DNA of 23,064 bases from Brevibacterium picturae (GCF_030453725.1 NZ_JAKDJU010000032.1:1-23064), one strand, 5' to 3'; numbered from the stretch's first letter, positions 1 through 7,082 are shown. Made by a program: numbers and translations. The notes: a model not told the origin generated them from the letters alone.

Positions 1-71
1 CCGCCCGCTGACCAGCTGCCCGCCGGCCCGCGACACAGCCGCGCCGATCTACCGACATCAGGGGATGAGAC

Positions 72-839
72 ATGCAGATCACCGTCTATGGAGCCACCGG
101 CACATTCGGCCGCAGACTCGTGACACATCTACGTGAACGCAGCCACTCGGTGGTCGCCGCCCATCGCGGAATCGGGGTCGACACCTACACCGGAGAGGGT
201 GTCACCGAGGCCGCCGTCGGCAGTGACGTCCTCGTCGACTGCGTCAACTACATGACCAACAACCGGCACAAGGCACTCGACTTCTTCTCCCGCAGCTCGC
301 GATCGATCGCCCTGGCCGCGGCGGAGAACCCGGGTGCGGCCATGGTGTGCCTGTCCATCGCGTTCCGTCCCGAGGTGGCCCAGTCCAGGCTGCTCGGCTA
401 TTACCAGGCGAAAGAGCTGCAGGAGCGCGTCTATCACCGGCTGGTGCCCGCCGATCAGCTTCTGATGTTCCGCTCGACTCAGTGGTTCGAACTCGTCGAA
501 TCGATGACATTCACCGCAGGTCCGGTGGCGTTCGTCCCGAAGATGCGCGTCCAGGCATTGGCCGCGGACGAAGCTGCGCGGATGATGGCCGAGGCCATCG
601 ACGCTGGAGAGCGCGGGACCATCGAGGTTGCCGGCCCGGAGGTCAGCGACTTCCCGGCGATCGCCGGCAGGATCGCCGCGGCGGACGCAGGGTCGTCTGT
701 GACAACTGGTTCGCGACCGAAGCGTGTCCCGAAGATCGTTCCCATTCCGATCCCCGGCCCGATGTCGACCAATGGACTCATGCCCGATTCGCCGAGGCTC
801 TCCGTCGTCACCGTCGATGATTGGGTCCGCTCCCGCTGA
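72..839 (+). CDS. NAD(P)-binding NmrA/atypical-SDR family oxidoreductase
   Basis: A 255-residue protein that begins directly with a Rossmann fold. MQITVYGATGTFGRR has the GxxGxxG dinucleotide-binding loop at residues 7-13, followed by a basic residue at the end of the second strand (AAHRG), which favours NADP(H). Length and layout match the atypical short-chain dehydrogenase / NmrA-like / NAD(P)H-binding group. These proteins either reduce small molecules or act as redox-sensing regulators. A YYQAK segment near residue 117 could carry the Tyr/Lys pair, but I do not see a convincing classical YxxxK active site, so catalysis is uncertain. The C-terminal third is more variable, ending near VDDWVRSR. 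The ATG at 72 is the first start that keeps the Rossmann strand intact; only a weak purine-rich stretch (GGGGATGAG, 61-69) precedes it. The substrate is unknown. The 71 bases upstream hold no feature I can support. Confidence 0.8.
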   Translation: MQITVYGATGTFGRRLVTHLRERSHSVVAAHRGIGVDTYTGEGVTEAAVGSDVLVDCVNYMTNNRHKALDFFSRSSRSIALAAAENPGAAMVCLSIAFRPEVAQSRLLGYYQAKELQERVYHRLVPADQLLMFRSTQWFELVESMTFTAGPVAFVPKMRVQALAADEAARMMAEAIDAGERGTIEVAGPEVSDFPAIAGRIAAADAGSSVTTGSRPKRVPKIVPIPIPGPMSTNGLMPDSPRLSVVTVDDWVRSR

Positions 840-844
840 GTCCC

Positions 845-933
845 GCCCGCCTGATTCGCGCCCGCCTGATTCGCACTCCGCTGCCGACTCGTGCCCCGTC
901 CCGGGTCGAGGCGTGCCCCGTCCCGGGCCGAGG
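845..933. repeat. Two adjacent short tandem duplications in the gap before the DUF421 gene
   Basis: A 15-nt unit GCCCGCCTGATTCGC occurs twice head to tail at 845-859 and 860-874, both copies identical. A second, unrelated 22-nt unit occurs twice head to tail at 890-911 and 912-933 with one T/C difference. Both lie just after the stop of the oxidoreductase gene and before the promoter region of the DUF421 gene. They look like slippage products. I see no coding role. Confidence 0.85.
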
Positions 934-973
934 CGGAAGCATAAAGTTGTAAGATCCAGTCGGGAGGAGAAAT

Positions 974-1519
974 ATGGACTGGAACTGGATGGAATTCGGA
1001 CTCGACGGCATCGACGCGGCGAGGATCATCAGCTCCTGCATCGTGTTCTACTTCGGCATCATCCTCCTCGTCCGTGCCTTCGGCCAGCGCACGCTGGCGA
1101 ATCTCTCGAGCTTCGACCTGGCCGCCATCATCGCCCTCGGCGCAATCATCGGTCGTGCGATCCTCGGCGACACCCCGACGCTCTTCGCCGGTGTGCTGGG
1201 CCTGGCCACCCTGCTGGTTCTGCAGGCGCTGACCGGGAAGGCCCGTCACTTCCACCGCATCGCCGGCATCGTCAACAGCCCGGCGGTCGTGCTCATGGCC
1301 GGCGGCGAACTGCTGACCGACAATCTCGCCAGGGCCCATGTCGACCCGGCCGAGGTGTATTCGAAGCTGCGGATGGCAGGCATCCGGCAGCGCGCCGAAG
1401 TGGCCTGCGTGATCCTCGAGCCCACGGGTCAGATCAGTGTGACCCGGCGAGGGACGCCGATCGACGAAGAGCTGCTGCGCGGTGTCATCGGGGCGGAGAG
1501 AATTCCCCGCGAGGACTGA
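974..1519 (+). CDS. DUF421 (YetF-like) membrane protein
   Basis: A 181-residue protein with the layout of the DUF421/YetF family. An N-terminal hydrophobic block of about three helices (residues about 17-35, 45-60 and 67-85) is followed by a small cytoplasmic alpha/beta domain. Family-typical segments are visible: RAFGQRTLANLSSFDLA, then NSPAVVLMAGGEL, then the C-terminal block around SKLRMAGIRQRAEVACVILEPTGQISV. The family is widespread, and roles in the envelope and in spores have been reported, but no reaction is established. The start at 974 is supported by a strong ribosome-binding site GGGAGGAG at 962-969, four bases before the ATG. A possible -10 (TAAGAT, 950-955) lies further upstream. 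It converges with the amidohydrolase gene; the two stop codons sit in adjacent copies of a duplicated hairpin. Confidence 0.85.
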   Translation: MDWNWMEFGLDGIDAARIISSCIVFYFGIILLVRAFGQRTLANLSSFDLAAIIALGAIIGRAILGDTPTLFAGVLGLATLLVLQALTGKARHFHRIAGIVNSPAVVLMAGGELLTDNLARAHVDPAEVYSKLRMAGIRQRAEVACVILEPTGQISVTRRGTPIDEELLRGVIGAERIPRED

Positions 1520-1552
1520 GTCCTCAGCCAGACGAGGACCGAGTCCTCAGCC
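1511..1552. terminator. Duplicated hairpin between convergent genes, likely bidirectional terminator
   Basis: The 19-nt unit GAGGACTGAGTCCTCAGCC at 1511-1529 is repeated at 1534-1552 with one T/C change. Each copy contains a 6-bp stem GAGGAC/GTCCTC with a 3-base loop. The first copy contains the TGA stop of the plus-strand DUF421 gene (1517-1519). The second contains the stop of the minus-strand amidohydrolase gene (TCA at 1547-1549). There is no clear T-tract, so intrinsic termination is an inference from position and symmetry. Confidence 0.55.
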
Positions 1553-2512
1553 TTCGAGCCCGAGCACCCGGGCGCCGTTGTGCCACAGCACCGATCGCAT
1601 CCAGTCGTCACCGAGGCCCAGCCCGGCCAAACCGGAGATCTGATCCGCATAGGGGTAGGGAATGTTCGGGAAGTCCGAGCCCAGGATGATCTTGTCCTGC
1701 AGACCAGCCAAGCGTTGACGGTAGGCCGGATCCACCTCGGCGGGGGAGGAGAAGAACCCGGACACGTACATGGTCGTGTCCAGATGGACTCCGCTGTAGT
1801 TCTCGGCGAGGTCGGCGAAGGCGTCGTATTCGGGCATGCCCATGTGGGCGATGACGAACTGCAGGGACGGGAAGCGCTCAAGCACCTTCGCCACCGCCTG
1901 CGGGCCGGTGTAGGTGCCGGGCAGCGGCTCGGAGCCGGCGTGGATGACGATGGGCACCTGCGCCTCGGCGAGTGCCGCCCACGCGCGGTCGAGCACATGG
2001 TCGTCGGGGGAGAAGCCGCCCACCTGGATGTGGACCTTGAACAATCGGGCCCCGGCCGCCAGCGCCTCGGGTACGTAGTCGGCGGATTCCGGCTCGGCGT
2101 AGAGAGTTGCGCAGTGGATGACATCGTCGTGGGCGGCGGCGAACTCACGATTCCACTCATTCAGCCAAGCTGCCATGCCAGGTTTGTGTGGGTAGGTCAG
2201 GGCCGGGATCGCACGAACGCCCAGGTCACGGACGATGTCCAGGCGTGTTTCGGTGTCGTAGCGGTAATGGATGGGCCACGGGTATCCGTAGCTGGACTCG
2301 GCGGCGTCGAAGTAGGCCCACACCTTGTCGAGGACGTTGGGCGGCAGGAAATGGATGTGGATGTCGGCGAGTCCGGGGATGCCCAGTGCGTCGAGGTAGG
2401 CCGGGATGTCGGCATCGGTGCGCGGTGGTTCGGCCGAGCTCGCGTCGCTGCCGTCGGCGGCGACACTGCGAACCGTCTCGTCATTGCGATCGGGAAGTGT
2501 GAAGTCATCCAT
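1547..2512 (-). CDS. Amidohydrolase family (metal-dependent TIM-barrel hydrolase)
   Basis: A 321-residue protein of the amidohydrolase_2 type. Metal-site residues can be placed: the HxH-type motif DIHIH at residues 50-54 on the first strand, K159 in the FKVHIQ strand, H191 in VIHAGSEP, H223 in IAHMGMPEYD, and the catalytic-type Asp280 in ILGSDFPNIPY. Relatives include aminocarboxymuconate-semialdehyde decarboxylase-like and 2-pyrone-4,6-dicarboxylate lactonase-like enzymes, but no signature here fixes the substrate. The first ~45 residues are polar and probably disordered. The start at 2512 (MDDFTL) is supported by a -10-like TAAGGT whose 3' end is six bases before the ATG, which suggests a leaderless transcript. 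It is divergent from the DUF402 gene with only 22 bp between the two start codons. Confidence 0.85.
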   Translation of the reverse strand: MDDFTLPDRNDETVRSVAADGSDASSAEPPRTDADIPAYLDALGIPGLADIHIHFLPPNVLDKVWAYFDAAESSYGYPWPIHYRYDTETRLDIVRDLGVRAIPALTYPHKPGMAAWLNEWNREFAAAHDDVIHCATLYAEPESADYVPEALAAGARLFKVHIQVGGFSPDDHVLDRAWAALAEAQVPIVIHAGSEPLPGTYTGPQAVAKVLERFPSLQFVIAHMGMPEYDAFADLAENYSGVHLDTTMYVSGFFSSPAEVDPAYRQRLAGLQDKIILGSDFPNIPYPYADQISGLAGLGLGDDWMRSVLWHNGARVLGLEG

Positions 2513-2518
2513 GCCACT

Positions 2519-2528
2519 ACCTTAGACT
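2519..2528. promoter_or_regulatory. Overlapping divergent -10 boxes
   Basis: On the plus strand TAGACT (2523-2528) ends six bases before the DUF402 ATG at 2535. On the minus strand TAAGGT (plus-strand ACCTTA, 2519-2524) ends six bases before the amidohydrolase ATG at 2512. The hexamers share two base pairs. Each -35 region must lie inside the other gene's coding sequence, so the two promoters cannot easily be occupied at once. Confidence 0.55.
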
Positions 2529-2534
2529 GCCCCC

Positions 2535-3461
2535 ATGGAGTTCACCGATCCGTACGAGATCGACGTCCCGCCCGGCACACGTCACGTGGGTGATGGCCCG
2601 TTCTGGGCCCCCGGCGAGACCGTGACCTGGTCGTTCAGGCGCTTCGACTTCGACCGTGACCACGCCGAGGTGCGCCGGCCGATGCGTGTCATCGAGGACG
2701 GTCCCGACGGTGCGGTGCTGTGGCTGGCCGGAGGCACCGAGACCCGCGACACGAGAATCGTCGGCTGGGAGGATTCGAATCCTCACGACGTGCCCCTGAG
2801 CGCTCGCTTCCGTCCCCTCGCCGAGGCGCCTCGACGGATCAATGTTCCCGGCAGCTGGCGCGGGCTCGGGGTGCTCAAGATCGTTCCGCCCAGGGTGCCG
2901 TTCTCCGTGTGGGTCCTGCTCAAGCCCGGTGCAGAAGGAGAGGGAAGCGACGGTGCGATCTCTTCGCTCTGGTATGTCAATCTCGAGGCCACGCATCGTC
3001 GCATGGATGATGCCGTGTTCACGAGCGATCACATCCTCGACATCACATTTCCGCTTGAGCACGAACCGCTCCACGGGTCTTCCGGACGCGAGGCGAACGG
3101 GGACGTGTCGCTCAACCCGAACGGAGCGGTATTCAAGGACGTGGATGAACTCGCCGCCGCGGCCAACTACGGCGCCTGGCCCCGTGAGTGGTCGGACATC
3201 ATCCGACGCAATGGATCGGAACTGCTCGACCACCTCGGCGAGTTCGGCTGGGCATTCGACCCGAAGTGGGAAACGAAGGCACGCGAACTCGTCGCCGGGG
3301 CGACGGACGGTTCGGCCGGTTCGGCGTCTGCTGGTTCGACGTCGGCCGGTTCGACGTCGAAGGCCAAGCTGGGGGCGGCAGAGACACAGGTTTCGGAATC
3401 TTCGCGAAAACAGGAACATCACCGGGTTCGAGACGGTTGCTACGACAAGGACCGGATCTAG
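2535..3461 (+). CDS. DUF402 domain protein with repetitive C-terminal tail
   Basis: A 308-residue protein. The DUF402 core is recognisable in its middle, with LWYVNLEATHRR followed by the aspartate-rich stretch FTSDHILDITFP (residues about 152-180). In characterised DUF402 proteins such a cluster binds divalent metal and hydrolyses nucleotides or related phosphoesters; here that activity is inferred. The segment from about residue 195 (DELAAAANYGAWP) is a conserved-looking helical C-terminus. After about residue 255 the protein becomes low-complexity: GSASA, GSTSA, GSTSK pentapeptides encoded by a 15-bp period at 3318-3362, then a polar tail with no recognisable fold. The tail may be an expansion or a relic of a changed stop. 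The start at 2535 is supported by TAGACT six bases upstream, with no ribosome-binding site, so translation is probably leaderless. Confidence 0.8.
   Translation: MEFTDPYEIDVPPGTRHVGDGPFWAPGETVTWSFRRFDFDRDHAEVRRPMRVIEDGPDGAVLWLAGGTETRDTRIVGWEDSNPHDVPLSARFRPLAEAPRRINVPGSWRGLGVLKIVPPRVPFSVWVLLKPGAEGEGSDGAISSLWYVNLEATHRRMDDAVFTSDHILDITFPLEHEPLHGSSGREANGDVSLNPNGAVFKDVDELAAAANYGAWPREWSDIIRRNGSELLDHLGEFGWAFDPKWETKARELVAGATDGSAGSASAGSTSAGSTSKAKLGAAETQVSESSRKQEHHRVRDGCYDKDRI
3318..3362 (+). repeat. 15-bp period repeat coding for Ser/Gly/Ala pentapeptides
   Basis: Three successive 15-bp units start at 3318, 3333 and 3348, the last two sharing GGTTCGACGTCG exactly. They encode GSASA, GSTSA and GSTSK in the tail of the DUF402 protein. 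The in-frame period suggests slippage-driven length variation without loss of frame. Confidence 0.75.
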
Positions 3462-3566
3462 GCAACGCCGATCAGGCTCGCAGGCATGCAACGACTGACA
3501 CTCAACGACAGACATGCAGTGACCGTGCGCAGACAGCACACGGCGTCGATGAAAGGAAGCATTTCC

Positions 3567-4589
3567 ATGACGACCAACCACAGGATTCGCCTGAACTCCC
3601 GCCCGGTCGGAGCACCGGCGGCGGAAAACTACCTCCTCGACGAGGTCGATCTCGGTTCGCCGGGCGACGGCGAGGTGCTGCTGCGCACGCTGTACCTCTC
3701 ACTCGACCCGTACATGCGCGGGCGGATGTCGGATGCCAAGTCCTATGCGAAGCCGGTCGAGGTCGGCGAGGTCATGGTCGGAGCCACAGTCTCCGAGGTC
3801 GTCGAATCGAACTCCTCCGACTTCTCCACCGGCGACACGGTCCTCGGCTACGGCGGATGGCAGGAGTACTCCGTCGAGAAGGCCGCGCACCTGCGCCGCG
3901 TCGACCCGGAGATCGCTCCGATCAGCACCGCCCTCGGCGTTCTCGGAATGCCCGGCTTCACCGCATACTCGGGTCTGCTGGAGATCGGCCGCCCGCAGCC
4001 CGATGAGACCGTGGCCGTCGCCGCCGCCACCGGTCCCGTCGGCTCTGTTGTCGGTCAGATCGCCAAGATCAAGGGCGCGAAGGCCGTCGGCATCGCCGGT
4101 GGTCCGGACAAGGTCGCCCACCTGAATGAGCTCGGTTTCGACGTGGCGCTCGACCACAGGACCGGCAACCTCAAGAACGAACTCAAAGAATCGGTGCCGC
4201 AGGGCATCGACGTCTACTTCGAGAACGTCGGCGGAGACGTGTTCAAGGCAGTGCTGCCGCGCCTGAACACCTACGCACGCGTGCCCGTCTGCGGACTCGT
4301 GGCCAACTACAACCTCACCGAACTGCCCGAAGGCCCCGACCGTTCGGGTGCGCTCATGGGCAATATCCTCACGAGGTCACTCAACATCCGCGGCTTCATC
4401 CAGACCGAATTCGTCGAGAAGCACCACGAGAACTTCCTGTCCGACATGAGCGGATGGGTCAAGGAAGGCAAGGTCCGTTACCGCGAGGACATCCGTCCCG
4501 GTTTGGACAAGGCCCCAGAGTACTTCAACGACCTGCTCACCGGCGGAAACTTCGGCAAGATGGTCGTCGCCGTCGGGGCTGAGAGCTGA
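3567..4589 (+). CDS. NADP-dependent oxidoreductase, CurA/YncB-type medium-chain reductase
   Basis: The start at ATG 3567 gives 340 residues, the usual family length. A possible in-frame start at 3486 would add 27 atypical residues. GAAAGGAAG at 3551-3559 is a good ribosome-binding site for 3567. The protein is a zinc-independent medium-chain dehydrogenase/reductase of the group that includes E. coli CurA and plant leukotriene B4 12-hydroxydehydrogenase-like enzymes. It has the N-terminal GroES-like fold with SLDPYMRGRM, the AATGPVGSVVGQIAK Rossmann loop (AxxGxxG) in the middle, then IDVYFENVGGDVF and a C-terminal RGFIQTEF block. Such enzymes reduce the carbon-carbon double bond of alpha,beta-unsaturated carbonyls with NADPH in the cytosol. 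The native substrate cannot be read from the sequence. A small palindromic terminator follows the stop. Confidence 0.88.
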   Translation: MTTNHRIRLNSRPVGAPAAENYLLDEVDLGSPGDGEVLLRTLYLSLDPYMRGRMSDAKSYAKPVEVGEVMVGATVSEVVESNSSDFSTGDTVLGYGGWQEYSVEKAAHLRRVDPEIAPISTALGVLGMPGFTAYSGLLEIGRPQPDETVAVAAATGPVGSVVGQIAKIKGAKAVGIAGGPDKVAHLNELGFDVALDHRTGNLKNELKESVPQGIDVYFENVGGDVFKAVLPRLNTYARVPVCGLVANYNLTELPEGPDRSGALMGNILTRSLNIRGFIQTEFVEKHHENFLSDMSGWVKEGKVRYREDIRPGLDKAPEYFNDLLTGGNFGKMVVAVGAES

Positions 4590-4591
4590 GG

Positions 4592-4610
4592 TAGCCGCGC
4601 GGCTATTTCT
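4592..4610 (+). terminator. Short intrinsic terminator candidate after the CurA-like gene
   Basis: TAGCCGCGCGGCTA (4592-4605) is a perfect palindrome, foldable as a 5-bp stem with a GCGC loop, followed by TTTCT. It lies immediately after the TGA ending at 4589. The stem is short and the T-run is interrupted, so strength is doubtful. Confidence 0.45.
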
Positions 4611-4727
4611 GACATGGTCGCGAGGCGTTGAGCGATCGGCGTTCGGCGCTGCGGCGGGCCGGTGACGTCGGCGCACGGCGCTGCGCGATCAGCCTCCATC
4701 GCTGTCGTCGGTTGACGCTGAAGATCT

Positions 4728-4795
4728 CACCAACAGTCGGCAAATTCTGGTCGAATTTCGCAAGAGTTTCGACCAGAACTTGCCGACTGTTGGTG
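4728..4795. repeat. Long inverted repeat, 28-nt arms with 12-nt loop
   Basis: The left arm is 4728-4755 (starting CACCAACAGTCGG) and the right arm 4768-4795 (ending CCGACTGTTGGTG). They are complementary at 27 of 28 positions, separated by a 12-nt loop at 4756-4767. The single mismatch is a G-U wobble if transcribed from the minus strand. It lies between the CurA-like gene and the truncated rhamnulokinase, about 40 bp past the latter's stop codon. No T-tract follows on either side. It could be a very strong bidirectional terminator, or a dispersed palindromic element (REP or MITE-like). I see no target-site duplication I would defend. The rest of 4611-4832 holds no gene I can support. Confidence 0.9.
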
Positions 4796-4832
4796 CTTCA
4801 GGTGGTCTTTCGGCACGACTATCGTCGTTGGG

Positions 4833-5325
4833 TCAGCAGGTTTCTGGCAGGTAGGTCGTGACGGGGAACGACCGCCGCACGATCGCACGCAGATCCGATA
4901 GCGAGGCATCCTTGTCGACCAGGCCCATGGTTCGGGCTTGGACGAGGAGGTTGCCGATCGCAGTCGCTTCGACCGGCCCGGCCATGACCGGTCGGCGCGT
5001 GCGGTTCGCAGTCAGCTGGCACAGCAGCTCATTCTGAGATCCGCCTCCGACGACGTGGATCGTGTCGACCGCTGCCCCCCCCCGCCAAGGTCTCGGCAGT
5101 CTTGATGGTGCGGGCATAGGCTTCGGCCAGGGATTCGAGAATGCACCGCACCACCTCGGAGGGGGAGTCAGGTGGGCGTAAGTCATGTTCGAAGTACCAG
5201 CCGACGATCTTGGTGGGCATGTCACCGGGTGAAACGAACCTGGGGTCGGCCGGATCGAACACGTCGAAGCCCCCGCCGATCTTCCCGGCGACGGCTTCGG
5301 CCTCGGCCAACAGAGTCTGCAGATG
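4833..5325 (-). pseudogene. rhaB: 3' remnant of rhamnulokinase (FGGY carbohydrate kinase), frameshifted
   Basis: About 164 codons matching the C-terminal third of an FGGY-family kinase. The first part (about 5325-5085) reads LLAEAEAVAGKIGGGFDVFD, SPGDMPTKI and RCILESLAEAYARTI in one frame. The second part reads IHVVGGGSQNELLCQLTA, VMAGPVEATAIGN and LVQARTMG in another. The GGGSQN ATP-site loop and PVEATAIGN are hallmarks of sugar kinases. The spacing and the SPGDMP segment point to L-rhamnulokinase, which phosphorylates L-rhamnulose; that assignment is moderately sure. The frames change inside a run of nine C (5075-5083), consistent with one extra base. The sugar-binding N-terminal domain, normally over 300 residues, is missing. 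Homology stops near 5325, where a LacI-family fragment on the opposite strand begins. It is non-functional whatever the status of the C-run. Confidence 0.82.
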
Positions 5326-5334
5326 GCACTGCGC

Positions 5335-5985
5335 TGCGCGATGGTGACCCCGACAGGAGCCGATCTGAGCAAACTGGAGGGAATCGCGACACGTGGAACT
5401 CCAGTGATGCTCGTCGATCGTGAAGCTGGTGACCACTCGCTGTCCTCGGTGACCGTGGACAATGTCGCGGGCGGGAGAATGGCCCTCGACCATCTCATTG
5501 CAGGGGGATGCGCGAGGCCCGCGTTCATCGGCGGACCTTTCACGCTGCCCCAGGTGAGCGATCGTGCCAGAGGTGCGAGGGAGAGTGCGGCCCAGATCGG
5601 CCTCGACCTGTCGGTGTTCGAGACCGATGAGCTGACGATCCTCGCCGGTCGCTCCATCGGTGAGCGCATCGTGTCCCTGCCTGAGAACGAGCGTCCCGAC
5701 GCCGTGTTCTGCGCCAATGATCTGCTGGCCGTGGGTTTCATGCAGGCCGTCATCATGTTCTCCGGGCTGCGCGTACCCGAGGATCTGGCGATCATCGGCT
5801 ACGACGACATCGACTATGCATTCTCGACGATCGTGCCGCTGACTTCGGTGCGACAACCGGCGGACTTGCTCGGGCGCACTGCTGTCGAATCGCTGCTGGC
5901 GGAGAACGCATCCGGTGAGCAGTCCCATCGAGATGAGAGGTTCACGCCCGAGCTCGTCGTTCGGCAATCGACGCGACCGGCCTGA
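5335..5985 (+). pseudogene. 3' remnant of a LacI-family transcriptional regulator
   Basis: About 215 codons of a periplasmic-binding-protein-like effector domain of the LacI/GalR family. It begins mid-domain at AMVTPTGADLS and continues through GIATRGTPVMLVDREAG, SVTVDNVAGGRMALDHLIAGG, RPAFIGGP, DAVFCANDLLAVGFMQA and IIGYDDIDYAFSTIVPLTSVRQP, ending at a normal C-terminus. The N-terminal helix-turn-helix and hinge helix (roughly the first 110-120 residues of a ~335-residue protein) are absent. An ATG at 5323 happens to open the frame but gives no DNA-binding domain. In its original state it was probably transcribed divergently from the adjacent rhamnulokinase and controlled the sugar locus; both now lack their 5' parts. 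It converges with the asparaginase gene, whose stop codon is 36 bp away. Confidence 0.82.
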
Positions 5986-6021
5986 AGCCAACGCTCACGG
6001 CCGATGCCGGAAACCCAGCCT

Positions 6022-7014
6022 TCACGCGAACGCGGCGAACACCTCTGCGGGGTCACGACTCATGCTCAGCGCCAAGCTCAAGACGATCCGAGCCTTGCGG
6101 GCGTCGAGGATTCCGGCAGGAATGAGACCGGCCTCGAGCAGCCCGATCTCCCCGCCGGGATAGCCGTAGGTATTCGTCAGGCTCGCGCCCGAGCCCGGTC
6201 GTGATGCCAGGATCACGGGTATTTCCTCGCCGAGGCGGGTCACCGCTGGTACCAGGTGCTCGGGGACGTGGCCACCGCCGACTCCGGCGATGACGGCACC
6301 GGCGAAACCGGAGTCGATGAGCTGGGTCAGTGTCTCCTCGGGTTCGCCCATCCCCACCTCGGCGAGGGCCACCTTGGTCAGAGCATCCGGGCGCGGGAGG
6401 TTCGCGAACGGCGAGATGCTCGCGGCGGCAGGCGTGTGGGGGAGGCGGACGACGTCTTCGCTGAGCCAGCCGAGTGCGCCGAGGACCGGTCCCGAGGAGA
6501 ACGCCGCGGTCGAGGTCACATGGGACTTGCGGACGAAGCGCGGATCGTGGATCTCATCGTTGAAGACCAAGCTCGCGGGCAGACCATTGCTCAGTGGCGA
6601 GAGTGCGGTCAGGGCTGCGGCGCGGACGTTCGCCGGGCCGTCGGCGCCGGGCAGCGTCGGGTTGCGCATGGCTCCGGTGGCGGCGATGTGGATGCTCGAG
6701 TCGTTGAGCAGCCAGAGGGTGAAGGCGCTCTCCTCGAGGGTGTCGGTGCCTTGGGTGAGGACGATGCCGTCGGCCTCGGTTGTGCGGGCGAGCTCGCGGA
6801 CGTCGAAGAGCATGTCGAGGCTGACATTGGCACTCGAGACCTGCGACACCTGGGTGAAATCGGCCTGCAGGTCCGGCCAGATCTCGTCGAGTCCGGCAAC
6901 AGCGGCGATTTCCGCCCCACTCAGGGCGGGGGCGACTCCACCTGACTGATTCGAGGTCGAGGCGATGGTTCCGCCGAGGGCGGCGACAAGGAGGTGGGGA
7001 GCGTTGAGCGACAT
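6022..7014 (-). CDS. L-asparaginase
   Basis: A 330-residue asparaginase/glutaminase-family enzyme that hydrolyses L-asparagine to aspartate and ammonia. Both catalytic signatures are present: GGTIAS at residues 14-19 with the nucleophilic Thr16, and TQGTDTLEE at 87-95 with Thr90 and Asp91. Lys163 in FVRKSH completes the usual Thr-Lys-Asp triad. ATGAMRNPT (112-120) and the C-terminal active-site-lid region SRPGSGASLTNTYGYPGG are also typical. There is no signal peptide, so it is cytosolic. The start at 7014 is preceded on the minus strand by TAGAAT (plus-strand 7022-7027), seven bases before the ATG and without a ribosome-binding site, consistent with a leaderless transcript. It is divergent from the MmcQ/YjbR gene at 7096. 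Confidence 0.92.
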   Translation of the reverse strand: MSLNAPHLLVAALGGTIASTSNQSGGVAPALSGAEIAAVAGLDEIWPDLQADFTQVSQVSSANVSLDMLFDVRELARTTEADGIVLTQGTDTLEESAFTLWLLNDSSIHIAATGAMRNPTLPGADGPANVRAAALTALSPLSNGLPASLVFNDEIHDPRFVRKSHVTSTAAFSSGPVLGALGWLSEDVVRLPHTPAAASISPFANLPRPDALTKVALAEVGMGEPEETLTQLIDSGFAGAVIAGVGGGHVPEHLVPAVTRLGEEIPVILASRPGSGASLTNTYGYPGGEIGLLEAGLIPAGILDARKARIVLSLALSMSRDPAEVFAAFA

Positions 7015-7021
7015 GGGCCTG

Positions 7022-7027
7022 ATTCTA
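7022..7027 (-). promoter_or_regulatory. -10 box for asparaginase (leaderless-type)
   Basis: TAGAAT on the minus strand, seven bases upstream of the asparaginase ATG at 7014. The transcript would start at or within a base or two of the start codon. Confidence 0.5.
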
Positions 7028-7082
7028 TCGGTCTGCTGATGAGGGCGATGCTGATGGGCTGATCTGTGTCATGACCGTTTGC

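Noticed and set aside
1..71. End of an upstream gene
   Set aside because: More than one frame is open across these 71 bases and none gives a recognisable protein end.
479..1339. 286-codon minus-strand open frame across the SDR and DUF421 genes
   Set aside because: It spans the ends of two plus-strand genes and the tandem repeats, with low-complexity acidic and Gly/Gln-rich composition.
3486..3566. Upstream start for the CurA-like gene
   Set aside because: The extra 27 residues are atypical for the family, and the good ribosome-binding site is at 3551-3559 before ATG 3567.
2517..3581. 354-codon minus-strand open frame opposite the DUF402 gene
   Set aside because: It is antisense to a recognisable family, has Arg/Gly-rich composition and no domain, and would run through the DUF402 promoter.
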